Assembly (NCBI RefSeq): GCF_001010805.1
Contig: NZ_CP011477.1
Span: forward strand, 744,001 to 808,000
Direction of reading: 5' to 3'
DNA from: Spongiibacter sp. IMCC21906
GTDB taxonomy: Bacteria > Pseudomonadota > Gammaproteobacteria > Pseudomonadales > Spongiibacteraceae
Length of the DNA: 64,000 bases
Positions 17,368 through 27,908 of this stretch are shown here, one piece after another. Made by a program: the position numbers and the translations under genes. A model generated the notes under the pieces. The model searched no databases and was not told the DNA's origin. It saw only the letters and a list, made by a program, of their open reading frames with translations. Every line of letters starts with the position of its first letter. Within the stretch, counting starts at the first letter, position 1.

Positions 17368-18129
17368 ATGCCGCTTTTAGATCAATTCCTGCTTTTTATT
17401 ATTTCGCTAGTTGCCAATATCCTGTCGTCGATGGCGGGTGGCGGCGCTGGTTTGCTGCAGTTACCCGCCCTTATTTTTTTAGGTCTGCCGTTAAGCGTGG
17501 CCTTGGCCACGCACAAAATTGCCACGGTGGCTTTAGGCGTGGGTGCTACGCTCAAGCATGCTCGCGAGGGTAATACCGCGCTGGGTTTTTCCTTGCTGAT
17601 GTTGGCGGCGGGTTTACCTGGGGTCGTGTTGGGCGCCAATACTATTTTGAATGTACCGCCACAGTTAGCCCAGTTCTTGCTGGGCATTCTTACGTTGGGC
17701 TTGGGCGTCTATTCATTTTTTAAAAAGCAGTTGGGGCAGCATCAACAGTTAACGCACCAGAATGTATCCGGTTTTGTCCTCGGGGCGCTTGGCCTGTTTT
17801 TGTTGGGAGTACTCAATGGCTCCCTCACGTCTGGTACTGGGCTTTTTGTCACTTTGTGGTTAGTGCTCTGGTTTGGCTACGATTTTAAACGCGCTACCGC
17901 CTACACCATGATTTTAGTGGGCTTGTTTTGGAATGGCACGGGGGCTTTGACGCTGGCACTGCAGACCCAAGTGAAATGGCAGTGGCTTCCTGCTTTGCTG
18001 TTAGGCTCTTTGCTTGGGGGGTATCTGGGTGCTCATCTGGCGATTAAGTACAGCAACCCGGTGATTAAACGGGTGTTTGAGGCGGTGACGATTGCGGTGG
18101 GGCTGGCGCTGATTGTTAAGAGTGTTTAG
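17368..18129 (+). CDS. TauE/SafE family sulfite/organosulfur exporter-like membrane protein
   Basis: Polytopic inner-membrane protein of 253 residues with about eight hydrophobic segments. The first repeat contains SMAGGGAGLLQLPALIFLGLPLSVALATHK, the family hallmark, and the second GVLNGSLTSGTGLFVTLWLV. The family exports sulfite, sulfoacetate or related anions. The substrate here is unknown because no sulfur-metabolism gene is nearby. Stands alone, with the 40-bp repeat array downstream. Confidence 0.88.
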   Translation: MPLLDQFLLFIISLVANILSSMAGGGAGLLQLPALIFLGLPLSVALATHKIATVALGVGATLKHAREGNTALGFSLLMLAAGLPGVVLGANTILNVPPQLAQFLLGILTLGLGVYSFFKKQLGQHQQLTHQNVSGFVLGALGLFLLGVLNGSLTSGTGLFVTLWLVLWFGYDFKRATAYTMILVGLFWNGTGALTLALQTQVKWQWLPALLLGSLLGGYLGAHLAIKYSNPVIKRVFEAVTIAVGLALIVKSV

Positions 18130-18267
18130 TGACTGCCATCGGTCATGACGTCGCGCTTAACAATCAGTGGAAACGTGATTGGAATACGGTGACAGGCATT
18201 CTCTCATTGTTGATCGATCGCTGTGGGACGGGTCCGTTTTTATTATTAAAGGCATTCGCGTTGCTCA

Positions 18268-18530
18268 CCTGGATCCCCGGTCGATGCCGGGGATGACGAA
18301 GAGCTAACGACGTATGCTGCTCGGTGCCGGAGATGACGAAGAGCTAACGACGTATGCTGCTTGGTGTCGGGGATGACGAAGAATTAACGACGTATGCTGC
18401 TTGGCGTCGGGGATGGCGAAGAATTAACGATGTAGGCTGCTTGGTGTCGGGGATGGCGAAGAATTAACGATGTAGGCTGCTTGGTGTTAGGGATGGCGAA
18501 GAATTAACGATGTAGGCTGCTCGGTGTCGG
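18268..18530 (+). repeat. 40-bp tandem repeat (about six units) grown from a REP palindrome
   Basis: After a palindrome (GGATCCCCGGTCGATGCCGG then GGATGAC, 18271-18297) a 40-bp unit repeats head to tail: 18301-18340, 18341-18380, 18381-18420, 18421-18460, 18461-18500 and a partial one to ~18530. The unit runs GAGCTAACGACGTATGCTGC then TTGGTGTCGGGGATGACGAA, and drifts steadily from left to right (GAGCTAACGA to GAATTAACGA; CGTATG to TGTAGG; GATGACG to GATGGCG). No ORF of note runs through it. The remaining gap (18130-18267) holds nothing recognisable. Confidence 0.9.
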
Positions 18531-18575
18531 GTCGGAGCAGCAGGGCAACCGGGTTTTCACAGGTATACACTGCGT

Positions 18576-19005
18576 TTAAAACTGAAACCGATATCCCAAC
18601 GACGGAGTAAACTGCCGGTTACGTGCTTCTATCGCTGGAGTGCTGCCCACGGTATTGCCGGGGTTCTTAATGGGTTTAGTCCAGGCAAAGGTCATCCCCG
18701 CCGTAAATTCATGACGCTTTTGCCAGCGGTAACTGCTGTTCACCACTAAATGATTTTGGGTGATGGTGGGAAAAGTGCCGCTGAGGTTTTCGTTTTTTAC
18801 CAGCTGTTGCAGTGCGCGGGATAGGCCACTTCTCAAGGTCCATTCTGGAGAGGGTGACCACTCTGCGCCAAGGGTGATGGTGGTAGCGTGGTTAAAGCCA
18901 AGGGGGATCAGCACGTTCAGGTTTTGGCCATCGAACAAACCGCCTTCTGCGGTGAAGGCAAAGGCCGCATTGCCCAGCATATGCTTCCAAAAGCTCCTGC
19001 GAATA
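18576..19005 (-). pseudogene. FadL-type outer-membrane protein, C-terminal part
   Basis: The 3' part of a gene broken by the IS element. Residues after the breakpoint read RSFWKHMLGNAAFAFTAEGG ... HEFTAGMTFAWTKPIK and end LGYRFQF, with a terminal Phe as in outer-membrane beta-barrels. The N-terminal part is at 20649-21623. Together they give 465 codons in one frame once the element and one 7-bp repeat are removed. Confidence 0.85.
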
Positions 19006-19074
19006 CCCCCTCTGTCAGGATAGTTGTCGTGTCCAATTTTCAATTAATACTCGGGGGGCGCTCAGGAATGAGCA

Positions 19075-19572
19075 ATGAAACAATACCCAGAAGAACGCAA
19101 GCAGGCGGTGCTTAGAAGAATGATGCCGCCAGAAAACACCCCGGTACGCGTGCTATCAGAAGAGACGGGAATCTCCGACGTGACCCTGTATCATTGGCGC
19201 AAACAAGCCCGATCAGGAGGGATGGTAGTGCCAGGGGATGGAAGGAATCCGGAAGGTTGGTCGCCCGAAGACAAGTTTGCAGTCGTGCTGGAGACCGCCG
19301 CTCTGAACGAGGCGGAGGTGGCCGAGTACTGCCGCAAGAAGGGGCTGTATGCGGAGCAGATACTGGCGTGGAAAGAGGTTTGCATGCACGCCAATGCCAC
19401 GGCAGTAGAACAGGCCAGGTCAGCGCGGGATCAGGCTCGATCGGCGAAGAAAGAGATCAAGGAGCTGAAGCGCGATCTGCGTCATAAAGAGAAGGCGCTG
19501 GCGGAAACCGCTGCGTTACTGGTGCTTCGAAAAAAGATGCATGCGATCTGGGGCGAGGGAGAGGACGAATGA
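19075..19572 (+). CDS. IS transposase OrfA (helix-turn-helix subunit)
   Basis: 165 residues. The N-terminal half has a helix-turn-helix of the IS3 OrfA type (RVLSEETGISDVTLYHWRKQAR), which recognises the terminal repeats. A second HTH-like stretch (LNEAEVAEYCRKKGLYAEQI) follows, then a charged coiled coil with heptads (QARSAKKEIKELKRDLRHKEKALAE), probably for oligomerisation. Its stop overlaps the orfB start in ATGA. Unlike classical IS3 elements, orfB has its own ATG, so translational coupling could replace frameshifting. Confidence 0.88.
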   Translation: MKQYPEERKQAVLRRMMPPENTPVRVLSEETGISDVTLYHWRKQARSGGMVVPGDGRNPEGWSPEDKFAVVLETAALNEAEVAEYCRKKGLYAEQILAWKEVCMHANATAVEQARSARDQARSAKKEIKELKRDLRHKEKALAETAALLVLRKKMHAIWGEGEDE

Positions 19573-20621
19573 TTAGCACCCCAGATCGCGAGCGAGCCGT
19601 CAGGCTGATCAAGGAAACAACCGATGCTGGTGCCCGGACCTTCAGGGCGTGCGCAGAAATGGGCATAGCCATGCGCACCTATCAGCGCTGGACCCGGGAG
19701 GGGGATGTTAAGGCAGATGGTCGCCCTGGTGCGACCCGTCCGCCACCGGTTCACAAACTGACACAGCAAGAGCGCGAGGCCGTGCTGGTCGCCGTGAATA
19801 GCCCAGTACACAGAAGCCTGCCACCCAGCCAGATTGTACCGGCCCTGGCGGATGAAGGGTGCTTTATCGCCTCTGAGTCCACGTTCTATCGTGTGCTTCG
19901 TGAACAGAGCCAACAGCAGCACCGGGGCCGCAGTAAGGCACCGACCGCCAAGCCACTCAACACGCACTGTGCCACCGGCCCGAATCAGGTGTGGTGTTGG
20001 GACGTGACCTGGTTGCCCGGTCCTGCCAAAGGAATCTTCTTCTACCTGTACCTCATCCTCGACCTGTACAGCCGCAAGATTGTGGGCTGGGAAATCCATG
20101 AGGGAGAGTCCAGTGAACTGGCGTCAGAACTGGTAACCAAGGCGTATTTACGTGAGGGTATTGCCGGTGTACACCTGGTTCTGCACTCGGACAACGGCAG
20201 CCCGATGAAAGGCGCGTCACTGATGGAAACCCTGTACCGACTGGGTATCATGTCGTCCTATAGCCGCCCTCGGGTCAGTAACGATAATGCCTATGCTGAG
20301 TCGATCTTCCGAACGTGCAAGTACCGCCCTGATTACCCTTACAAAGGCTTTGCAACACTGGGCGATGCCCGGGCCTGGGTACTCCAATTTGCGACCTGGT
20401 ATAACCAGGAACACAAGCACAGCGGGTTGAAGTTCATCACTCCGGCGCAACGGCATAGTGGCCAGACGACAGAAGTCATACAACAGCGAAAGGCCGTTTA
20501 CGAGGCCGCGAAAGCAGCCAATCCGAAGCGCTGGTCGGGGAGAACTCGGAATTGGGATTTGCCAGAAGAGGTCTGGTTGAATCCTGAGAAGGAGAGTCGC
20601 AGCTTAGAGGCCGCTGCGTAA
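19569..20621 (+). CDS. IS transposase OrfB (DDE integrase core)
   Basis: 350 residues. An N-terminal HTH-like region (FRACAEMGIAMRTYQRW) is followed by an rve-type catalytic core with Asp145 (WDVTWLPG), Asp208 (HSDNGSP) and Glu244 (DNAYAESIFRTCKYR). The 35-residue spacing between the last two is the canonical D-35-E of IS3-family transposases. The GLKFITPAQRH motif near the end is also typical. No stop or frameshift is seen, so the enzyme should be functional. The -1 frame relative to OrfA leaves open production of an OrfAB fusion. Confidence 0.93.
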   Translation: MISTPDRERAVRLIKETTDAGARTFRACAEMGIAMRTYQRWTREGDVKADGRPGATRPPPVHKLTQQEREAVLVAVNSPVHRSLPPSQIVPALADEGCFIASESTFYRVLREQSQQQHRGRSKAPTAKPLNTHCATGPNQVWCWDVTWLPGPAKGIFFYLYLILDLYSRKIVGWEIHEGESSELASELVTKAYLREGIAGVHLVLHSDNGSPMKGASLMETLYRLGIMSSYSRPRVSNDNAYAESIFRTCKYRPDYPYKGFATLGDARAWVLQFATWYNQEHKHSGLKFITPAQRHSGQTTEVIQQRKAVYEAAKAANPKRWSGRTRNWDLPEEVWLNPEKESRSLEAAA

Positions 20622-20648
20622 AAAACACGACAACTATGCTGACAAACA

Positions 20649-21623
20649 GCGAATATCGCCAACCAAGCTGAATTTTGAGGAAAAGGCATGGGAAAACCCT
20701 GCGGTGATCGAGGCGGGGAGTTGCAGGTCTTGGAAGCGTCCTGAGCCATTAAGCTGTATTTGAGTGTTGAGAATGTCGATGGCGGTAAGCTTGCCCTTGC
20801 CGCGAAGGTCGGCAATATGGGTTTCGAAATCGTAGCTTATCGCCAGATTGGTTTTAGCGGTGGCTTGCCAGCTGAGGCCTAGCCGACCACCGATGCCCCA
20901 GGCTTGCAGCTCGGAGTCGAGGGGGTCTTCTTTAACAAAATCCAGGTGTACTCCTGCGAGGGTGGGCAGGGCTGTCAGTGCTGCCAGACCACCGCCGACA
21001 CGGCCTTGGTTGCTGAGCATTCGTATCTGTTGAACGTCATACAGCGTGGCGACGTTTAAGCCTACTCGCACAATATCGACGGCAGCGCCAAACTTTAGCG
21101 TATCGGTGGCCTGCCAAGCGAGGGCAAGGGGGATTTTCAGGGCAAATATTCTGGAGGTCGTATCCAACCCGGTCTCGACATTGCCTGTGGAGGTGCGGGA
21201 TAAAAATGTGCGGTCTCTGTATTCGGTGCCAAACCCGGCTGCGGCAAACGCGCCAATGCCAAATGCCCAATTTTCTGTGCGATAGCTGTAGGCAATTTCG
21301 GGCAAATCGTAGGGGCCGCGGTTATTTCGTTGATGGGAATTGCGGGCGAACTCGTGGGTATCAAGATTACGGATGTCGATATTGACGTGTATCTCTGAGA
21401 TTTGCAGCATGAGTTCGTGCCCCGGCTTTTGCGACAGGAGCTCAGCGGGGTTAAGGATAATTGCCGCTGCCCCTGTATTGTGTGCGACGCCAGCGCCGGC
21501 AAGGCCTCGTGCCACTGGGCCAAAGCCCTCGATTCTTGCGGTTTCAACACTGTGGCCAGCGAGGCTGAAGGCAATCAACCCAGAGGCAAAGAGGGTTTGT
21601 AAACTTAAACGTTTCAATCGCAT
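20649..21623 (-). pseudogene. FadL-type outer-membrane protein, N-terminal part
   Basis: A signal peptide (LFASGLIAFSLAGHSVETA) is followed by the family N-terminus RIEGFGPVARGLAGAGVAHNTGAAAIILNPAEL, matching OmpP1/FadL long-chain fatty-acid or hydrocarbon transporters. The beta-strand-rich region runs up to VGDIR (325 codons), where the IS interrupts. The reading then enters the element and stops at 20634. Loss of the barrel's last ~140 residues should abolish assembly. Related genes are often linked with uptake of hydrophobic substrates. Confidence 0.87.
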
Positions 21624-21759
21624 GCGGCGTTTTATCCTTAACCCTGTTGTTTAGCGGCGCGCCAATTATCCCCAAAGCGTGGGTTAAAGGGAAATTGCTT
21701 TGGCGTAGTCTGGTTTTCACTCTTGTCATCACCGTGGGCGAAGCCTACACTGCCTGTTA

Positions 21760-21863
21760 CTTGTCGGGGCGCCCAGCCCAGTTGAAACATGACTGGCCGT
21801 GGCTGAGATCGTAATACGGGTCCCGTTGTACCTGATCTGGATAATGCCAGCGTAGGGAACAAG
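21760..21863 (+). promoter_or_regulatory. TPP riboswitch (THI element)
   Basis: The conserved core is present in order: GGGGCGCCC at 21766, GGCTGAGAT (21801-21809), then ACCTGATCTGGATAATGCCA (21830-21849) and GCGTAGGGAA. P1 closes with CTTGT (21760-21764) and ACAAG (21859-21863). It lies 83 bp ahead of the thiC start. TPP binding should shut off the thiC-thiO-thiS-thiG operon. No clear T-run terminator follows, so sequestration of the start region is more likely. The rest of the 323-bp gap (21624-21759) shows nothing else. Confidence 0.95.
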
Positions 21864-21919
21864 GTTCCGGGCGCAATCCGTCCGTCTCTGCGAAACCTTT
21901 TCCCTGCTTTTAATGCTAA

Positions 21920-23848
<1,929 letters not shown>

Positions 23849-23933
23849 ACCCGGTTGATGCTGGCAAAGAGGCGCAGTTAACTCCGCCTCTCTATTGCCA
23901 TTATTCGCTAACTCGCACTCAGGAGTCGTTGCG

Positions 23934-24998
23934 TTGAGTACGCCGCCCTTACATATCGGCATTGCCGGCGCAGGTTTATTGGGCCGGCTATTGGCGTGGA
24001 AGCTGTTGCAGCAAGGCCACAAGGTCAGCCTTTATGACAAAGGCAGCCGGGTCGGCGAAGGCAGTGCGGCCCGAGTGGCAGCGTCCATGCTGGCCCCCTA
24101 TACCGAAGTGGTGCACGCCGAGCGGCAAGTGTTTGACTGGGGGTTGATGGCCCTGGGTTGGTGGCCGGAACAATTAGCGCGCTTGAATGCCGAGACGGGG
24201 CTGACGATTGATCATGCCATTAACGGCAGTGTCGCGGTGGCCCATGAGCTGGATAAGTCCAGCATGACGCATTTTTACCAGTCGCTAAAAACTTTGCTGC
24301 CAGACCGGCTGCAACACGTGCGTCAGTTGGACCGGCAACAACTGGCAGCGTTAGAGCCCGAACTGGCTGAGGGTTTTCAACAAGGACTTTATTTGGCCGA
24401 AGAGGGTTATCTGGATAACTGGGCGCTGCTCAGTGCTTTAAATGCCGCCATTGATCGACTGGGTGGTGAGTTTGTTGAATACGCCGAAATACACGATATT
24501 CAGCCCGGACAGCTGAGCGTTGGTCACGAGCAGCGACAGTTTGATTGGGTAGTAGATAGTCGTGGTATTGGTGCCAAGTCGGCGCTGCCGAAACTGCGAG
24601 GTGTACGGGGCGAAATATTGTGGGTGCATGCGCCGGAGGTGCAATTAAGTCGCCCGGTGCGTTTGATGCACCCCCGTTACAAACTTTATATTTCTCCCAG
24701 ACCTCATCGACATTATGTGATTGGTGCTACCGAGATTGAGAGTGAGTCAATGGCACCGGTAACCGTGCGCTCGAGTCTGGAACTGTTGTCGGCGTTATAC
24801 AGTGTGCATAGCGGTTTTGCCGAGGCAAAGGTCGAGCACAGTTTTGCCCATTGCCGCCCCGCTATGCCAGATAATTTACCCGTGGTTGAGGTGCAGCCAG
24901 GATTGATAACGGTTAATGGGCTTTATCGCCACGGCTATTTGCTCAGCCCCTATGTTGTAGAAAAAGCCTTGGCCAGCTTTGCAGACTTTGTCGTGTAA
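23934..24998 (+). CDS. thiO: glycine oxidase ThiO
   Basis: FAD-dependent amine oxidase that converts glycine to the imine used by thiazole synthase ThiG. The N-terminus has the dinucleotide-binding motif HIGIAGAGLLGRLLAWKLLQQGHKVSLYDKG; further FAD-contacting blocks are SAARVAASMLAPYTE and, near the end, ITVNGLYRHGYLLSP. No ATG fits. TTG 23934 (MSTPPLHIGIAG) was chosen because AGGAG ends 8 bases before it, giving 354 residues. The frame is open for 13 more codons upstream without a ribosome site. Confidence 0.92.
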   Translation: MSTPPLHIGIAGAGLLGRLLAWKLLQQGHKVSLYDKGSRVGEGSAARVAASMLAPYTEVVHAERQVFDWGLMALGWWPEQLARLNAETGLTIDHAINGSVAVAHELDKSSMTHFYQSLKTLLPDRLQHVRQLDRQQLAALEPELAEGFQQGLYLAEEGYLDNWALLSALNAAIDRLGGEFVEYAEIHDIQPGQLSVGHEQRQFDWVVDSRGIGAKSALPKLRGVRGEILWVHAPEVQLSRPVRLMHPRYKLYISPRPHRHYVIGATEIESESMAPVTVRSSLELLSALYSVHSGFAEAKVEHSFAHCRPAMPDNLPVVEVQPGLITVNGLYRHGYLLSPYVVEKALASFADFVV

Positions 24999-25056
24999 TG
25001 TGCCGGTCTGTAGGATGACGTAGTCGTTTTTAAAAAACAGTGTAATTGGAATAACG

Positions 25057-25260
25057 ATGATATCGGTAAGTGTTAATAATGATGCCAAGCAATGTGATCC
25101 TCAGCAGCCGTTAACCGTATTGTTGGCGGAGTGGGGGTTTGAACGTGAGAAAATTGCGGTCGCGGTTAACGGTGACTTTGTGCCGCGCTCGCACTATCAG
25201 CAGTTTACCTTGAGCGATGGCGACAATGTTGATGTGCTGGCACCGGTACAAGGCGGGTAA
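25057..25260 (+). CDS. thiS: thiamine sulfur-carrier protein ThiS
   Basis: Ubiquitin-like 67-residue carrier. Its C-terminal Gly-Gly ([10 protein letters not shown]) is thiocarboxylated and delivers sulfur to Thi[29 protein letters not shown] is typical of the family. Its stop codon shares one base with the thiG start (TAATG), so the two are translated together. thiF and thiI, which load the sulfur, are not in the window. Confidence 0.95.
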   Translation: MISVSVNNDAKQCDPQQPLTVLLAEWGFEREKIAVAVNGDFVPRSHYQQFTLSDGDNVDVLAPVQGG

Positions 25261-26054
25261 TGATGAATACCGATAGTTGGACACTTTACGGGCAACAATT
25301 TAACAGTCGCTTGTTGATCGGCTCGGCACTGTACCCGTCTCCCAAAGTCATGCAGGAAGCCATTCAAGCATCCGGCGCCGAAATTATCACTGTATCCTTA
25401 CGTCGGCAGTCGCCAGAGCAGGACGGGGGCGCGGGATTTTGGGACCAACTTAAAGAATTAAATAAAACGCTTTTACCCAATACCGCGGGTTGCCACACCG
25501 TGAAAGAAGCCGTCACCCTGGCCGAAATGTCGCGGGAATTGTTTGAGACAGATTGGTTAAAACTGGAAGTGGTCGGTGACGATTACAATTTACAGCCGGA
25601 CCCCATTGCCACCATTGAAGCCGCCAATCTTCTTATTAAATCGGGCTTTAAAGTCTTCCCCTACTGCACCGATGATCTAGTGATTTGCCAGCGTTTGCGA
25701 GACGTGGGTTGTGAAGTGCTGATGCCCTGGGGGTCGCCCATCGGCACGGGCAGAGGCTTGATGAATCCCTATAACTTACAAGCTATTCGGGAGCGTATTC
25801 CCGAACTGCCTTTAATTGTGGATGCCGGTATCGGTAAACCCTCCCATGCGGTTCAAGCACTGGAGCTGGGTTACGACGGTATTCTTCTTAATACTGCCGT
25901 GGCTCAAGCGAATGCCCCGGTGATGATGGCCAAGGCATTTAAATCTGCACTGGAGTCTGGGCGGCAGGCTTTTTTGGCGGGTGCTATGCCAGAGCGGCAA
26001 ACGGCTTCGCCCTCTACGCCAACTTTAGGGATGCCGTTTTGGCATCAACGCTAA
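25260..26054 (+). CDS. thiG: thiazole synthase ThiG
   Basis: Forms the thiazole phosphate of thiamine from deoxyxylulose phosphate, ThiS-thiocarboxylate and dehydroglycine. The TIM-barrel protein (264 residues) shows [38 protein letters not shown], the Schiff-base Lys in [28 protein letters not shown] and [21 protein letters not shown]. Deoxyxylulose phosphate comes from dxs at 40.7 kb. Last gene of the riboswitch-controlled operon; thiE is not here but fused to thiD at 36.7 kb. Confidence 0.97.
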   Translation: MMNTDSWTLYGQQFNSRLLIGSALYPSPKVMQEAIQASGAEIITVSLRRQSPEQDGGAGFWDQLKELNKTLLPNTAGCHTVKEAVTLAEMSRELFETDWLKLEVVGDDYNLQPDPIATIEAANLLIKSGFKVFPYCTDDLVICQRLRDVGCEVLMPWGSPIGTGRGLMNPYNLQAIRERIPELPLIVDAGIGKPSHAVQALELGYDGILLNTAVAQANAPVMMAKAFKSALESGRQAFLAGAMPERQTASPSTPTLGMPFWHQR

Positions 26055-26262
26055 GCTTTTCTAGGGAGGGAGATTTTGGCGATGACGATAGGTTTTCGTC
26101 AAAGCAAGGCCGCTAACGACGAGTAAAGCGCCTCAGTGAATTAGTTTACATCTAAGTTTCATTGTGATTTTATATTGGCAAATAATGAATGAGCTTGCTT
26201 ATTGATTTCTCCTAAGGAATAGGAGAAGGACAAGAATTACTACACTACATGGAGGTTTCCTC

Positions 26263-27852
26263 ATGAAAGTTTATAGACTTTCACTTTTTCTGTTGTTCCT
26301 TGTTTCGACTCTTCTCGTTGGCTGCGGCGGTGGTAGTAGCGGTGGCGGTGGCTCTTCTGACGTGGATACACCTGACGGTGTAGAAGAGCAGCGAACAGGG
26401 TCTGTCGCAGGTATTGTTTCCAACACGGTTACGGGTGAGCCGTTGTCAAACGTTACGGTTTCATCTGGTGAGCGAAGCGCCCAAACAGATAGCAATGGTG
26501 CGTTTGTACTTTCAGGAATTCCAGAAACATCTCGGGCTGTTATCCAGTTTGCATTAGAGGGCTATGAGTCAGCTTTCCGCCCAGCAGAAGTTAATGAAAA
26601 TGAGCAAACTGATGTAACCGCACTAATGGTGCCTGTAGGTATCGCTGAATCGGTTGACCCTATGATGGGTGGTGAGATTGCTATTCCGAACTCTGCTGCG
26701 AGGGTGATATTTTCACCAGGTACGATAAATTCTTCTGAGGCAGTGTCGGTGAGTCTTACTGATATTGATCCAGCTAGTTCAGCAGGGAATATGCCCGGTG
26801 ATTATACAGCAGGAGATGATGACAACCCGTTGCCAATAGAGTCGTTTGGCGCTATTTCGGTCAATATTACTTCCGAGTCTGGCGAAGAAGTCGATCTTAT
26901 ACCTGGCGCTTCGGCCACTATTCGTATTCCGCTCAGCTCTAGAAATGCTAACCCACCTACCACAATCCCTTTGTTTTATTTTGACGAAGAGACGGGGCGT
27001 TGGGTTGAGGAAGGAACGGCAACATTGCAAACCGTTGATGGGGAATCGTTCTACGAAGGGACGGTCGAGCATTTTACTGTATGGAATGCTGATGACTACT
27101 TGCAAACTGTACAGGTGATGGGTTGTGTAGAAAATTCTGACGGTGAGCGTTTAAACAATGTACGTATTACCTCTAACGGGATTGATTACACGGGTACTTC
27201 CCAGGCTGTTACTAACAGCGAAGGCGTGTTTACGATCCCTGTTCGCTCCAGTTCAAGTATGACTCTACGTGGACAAAGAGGCGGAGATATCACCTCTACT
27301 CGAGCGATAACAACCACTGGAGAGGATTTGGATATCCGAGAACAATGTTTGACCACCATCACTCTGGGTGAGCAGCGACCGATTTCTATTCAGTTAACTT
27401 GGGGGGAGCAGCCAAGAGACTTGGACTCGTGGTTATACCTTCCTGAAGGTGGCTATATTTCTTATCAAGATCGAGGTTCTTTGGAGGCGGTTCCTTTTGC
27501 TAATTTAGATGTGGATGATGTCAGCTCGTATGGACCCGAGGTGGTAACCATTTTGCGACCACGAGTTGGTCGTTACCGTTATTTTGTGGATAACTACTCA
27601 GGGACTGAGCCGGGGATCTCAGGTTCGCCAGCGCGAGTTGAGTTAACGACGACAAATGGAACTCGGGTTTTTGTACCCCCTATGGGTGAGACGCCAACGC
27701 AAACTAATTATTGGACGGTTTTTGATTTACTTGTTTCTGAAGATTGCAGCGTGACAGTGATCGCTGCATCATCACCCGTTTATAGCACCACATCGCCAGC
27801 GCGACCTGAAAATGATTCGGCAGCGCCTGACTTTTGCCAAGTTAATAACTAG
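26263..27852 (+). CDS. large lipoprotein with carboxypeptidase-regulatory-like domain
   Basis: 529 residues. The lipobox LLVGCGGG (Cys ~21) and a Gly/Ser linker (GGGSSGGGGSS) mark an outer-membrane lipoprotein. Residues ~45-115 look like a carboxypeptidase regulatory-like Ig fold (GSVAGIVSNTVTGEPLSNVTVSSGERSAQTDSNGAFVLSGIP). A middle region holds PLFYFDEETGRWVEEGTATL and VEHFTVWNADD, as in surface proteins of the CILP/TANFOR type. A second such fold (~285-365) follows, and a YfaP/DUF2135-like end (LTWGEQPRDLDSWLYLP). Function unknown; surface adhesion or scaffold is the usual guess. Its own AGGAGA and AGGAGG-like boxes precede the ATG, and a terminator follows. Confidence 0.75.
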   Translation: MKVYRLSLFLLFLVSTLLVGCGGGSSGGGGSSDVDTPDGVEEQRTGSVAGIVSNTVTGEPLSNVTVSSGERSAQTDSNGAFVLSGIPETSRAVIQFALEGYESAFRPAEVNENEQTDVTALMVPVGIAESVDPMMGGEIAIPNSAARVIFSPGTINSSEAVSVSLTDIDPASSAGNMPGDYTAGDDDNPLPIESFGAISVNITSESGEEVDLIPGASATIRIPLSSRNANPPTTIPLFYFDEETGRWVEEGTATLQTVDGESFYEGTVEHFTVWNADDYLQTVQVMGCVENSDGERLNNVRITSNGIDYTGTSQAVTNSEGVFTIPVRSSSSMTLRGQRGGDITSTRAITTTGEDLDIREQCLTTITLGEQRPISIQLTWGEQPRDLDSWLYLPEGGYISYQDRGSLEAVPFANLDVDDVSSYGPEVVTILRPRVGRYRYFVDNYSGTEPGISGSPARVELTTTNGTRVFVPPMGETPTQTNYWTVFDLLVSEDCSVTVIAASSPVYSTTSPARPENDSAAPDFCQVNN

Positions 27853-27857
27853 AAAAA

Positions 27858-27884
27858 AACCGGGCAGAGAACCTGCCCGGTTTT
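27858..27884. terminator. bidirectional terminator between convergent genes
   Basis: AACCGGGCAG and CTGCCCGGTT form a perfect 10-bp stem with a 5-nt loop, with A-run before and T-run after. It serves the lipoprotein gene (+) and the phosphatase gene (-) that meet here. Confidence 0.85.
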
Positions 27885-27908
27885 GAAATTACCTTTCTTT
27901 AAACTGGT

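Larger units (their letters stand above)
19006..20648 (+). mobile_element. IS3-like insertion sequence in a fadL-type gene
   Basis: Near-terminal inverted repeats of 20 bp with one mismatch lie at 19013-19032 (TGTCAGGATAGTTGTCGTGT) and 20625-20644 (its inverse). The element holds two ORFs, orfA and orfB. A 7-bp direct repeat GCGAATA flanks it (18999-19005 and 20649-20655). Between each repeat and its inverted repeat there are 7 and 4 extra bases, so the exact tips are uncertain by a few bases. Both ORFs are intact, so it may be active. ISfinder was not available to name it. Confidence 0.88.

Noticed and set aside
18301-18540. CRISPR-like array
   Set aside because: The 40-bp units are contiguous, with no unique spacers, and no cas genes are present.
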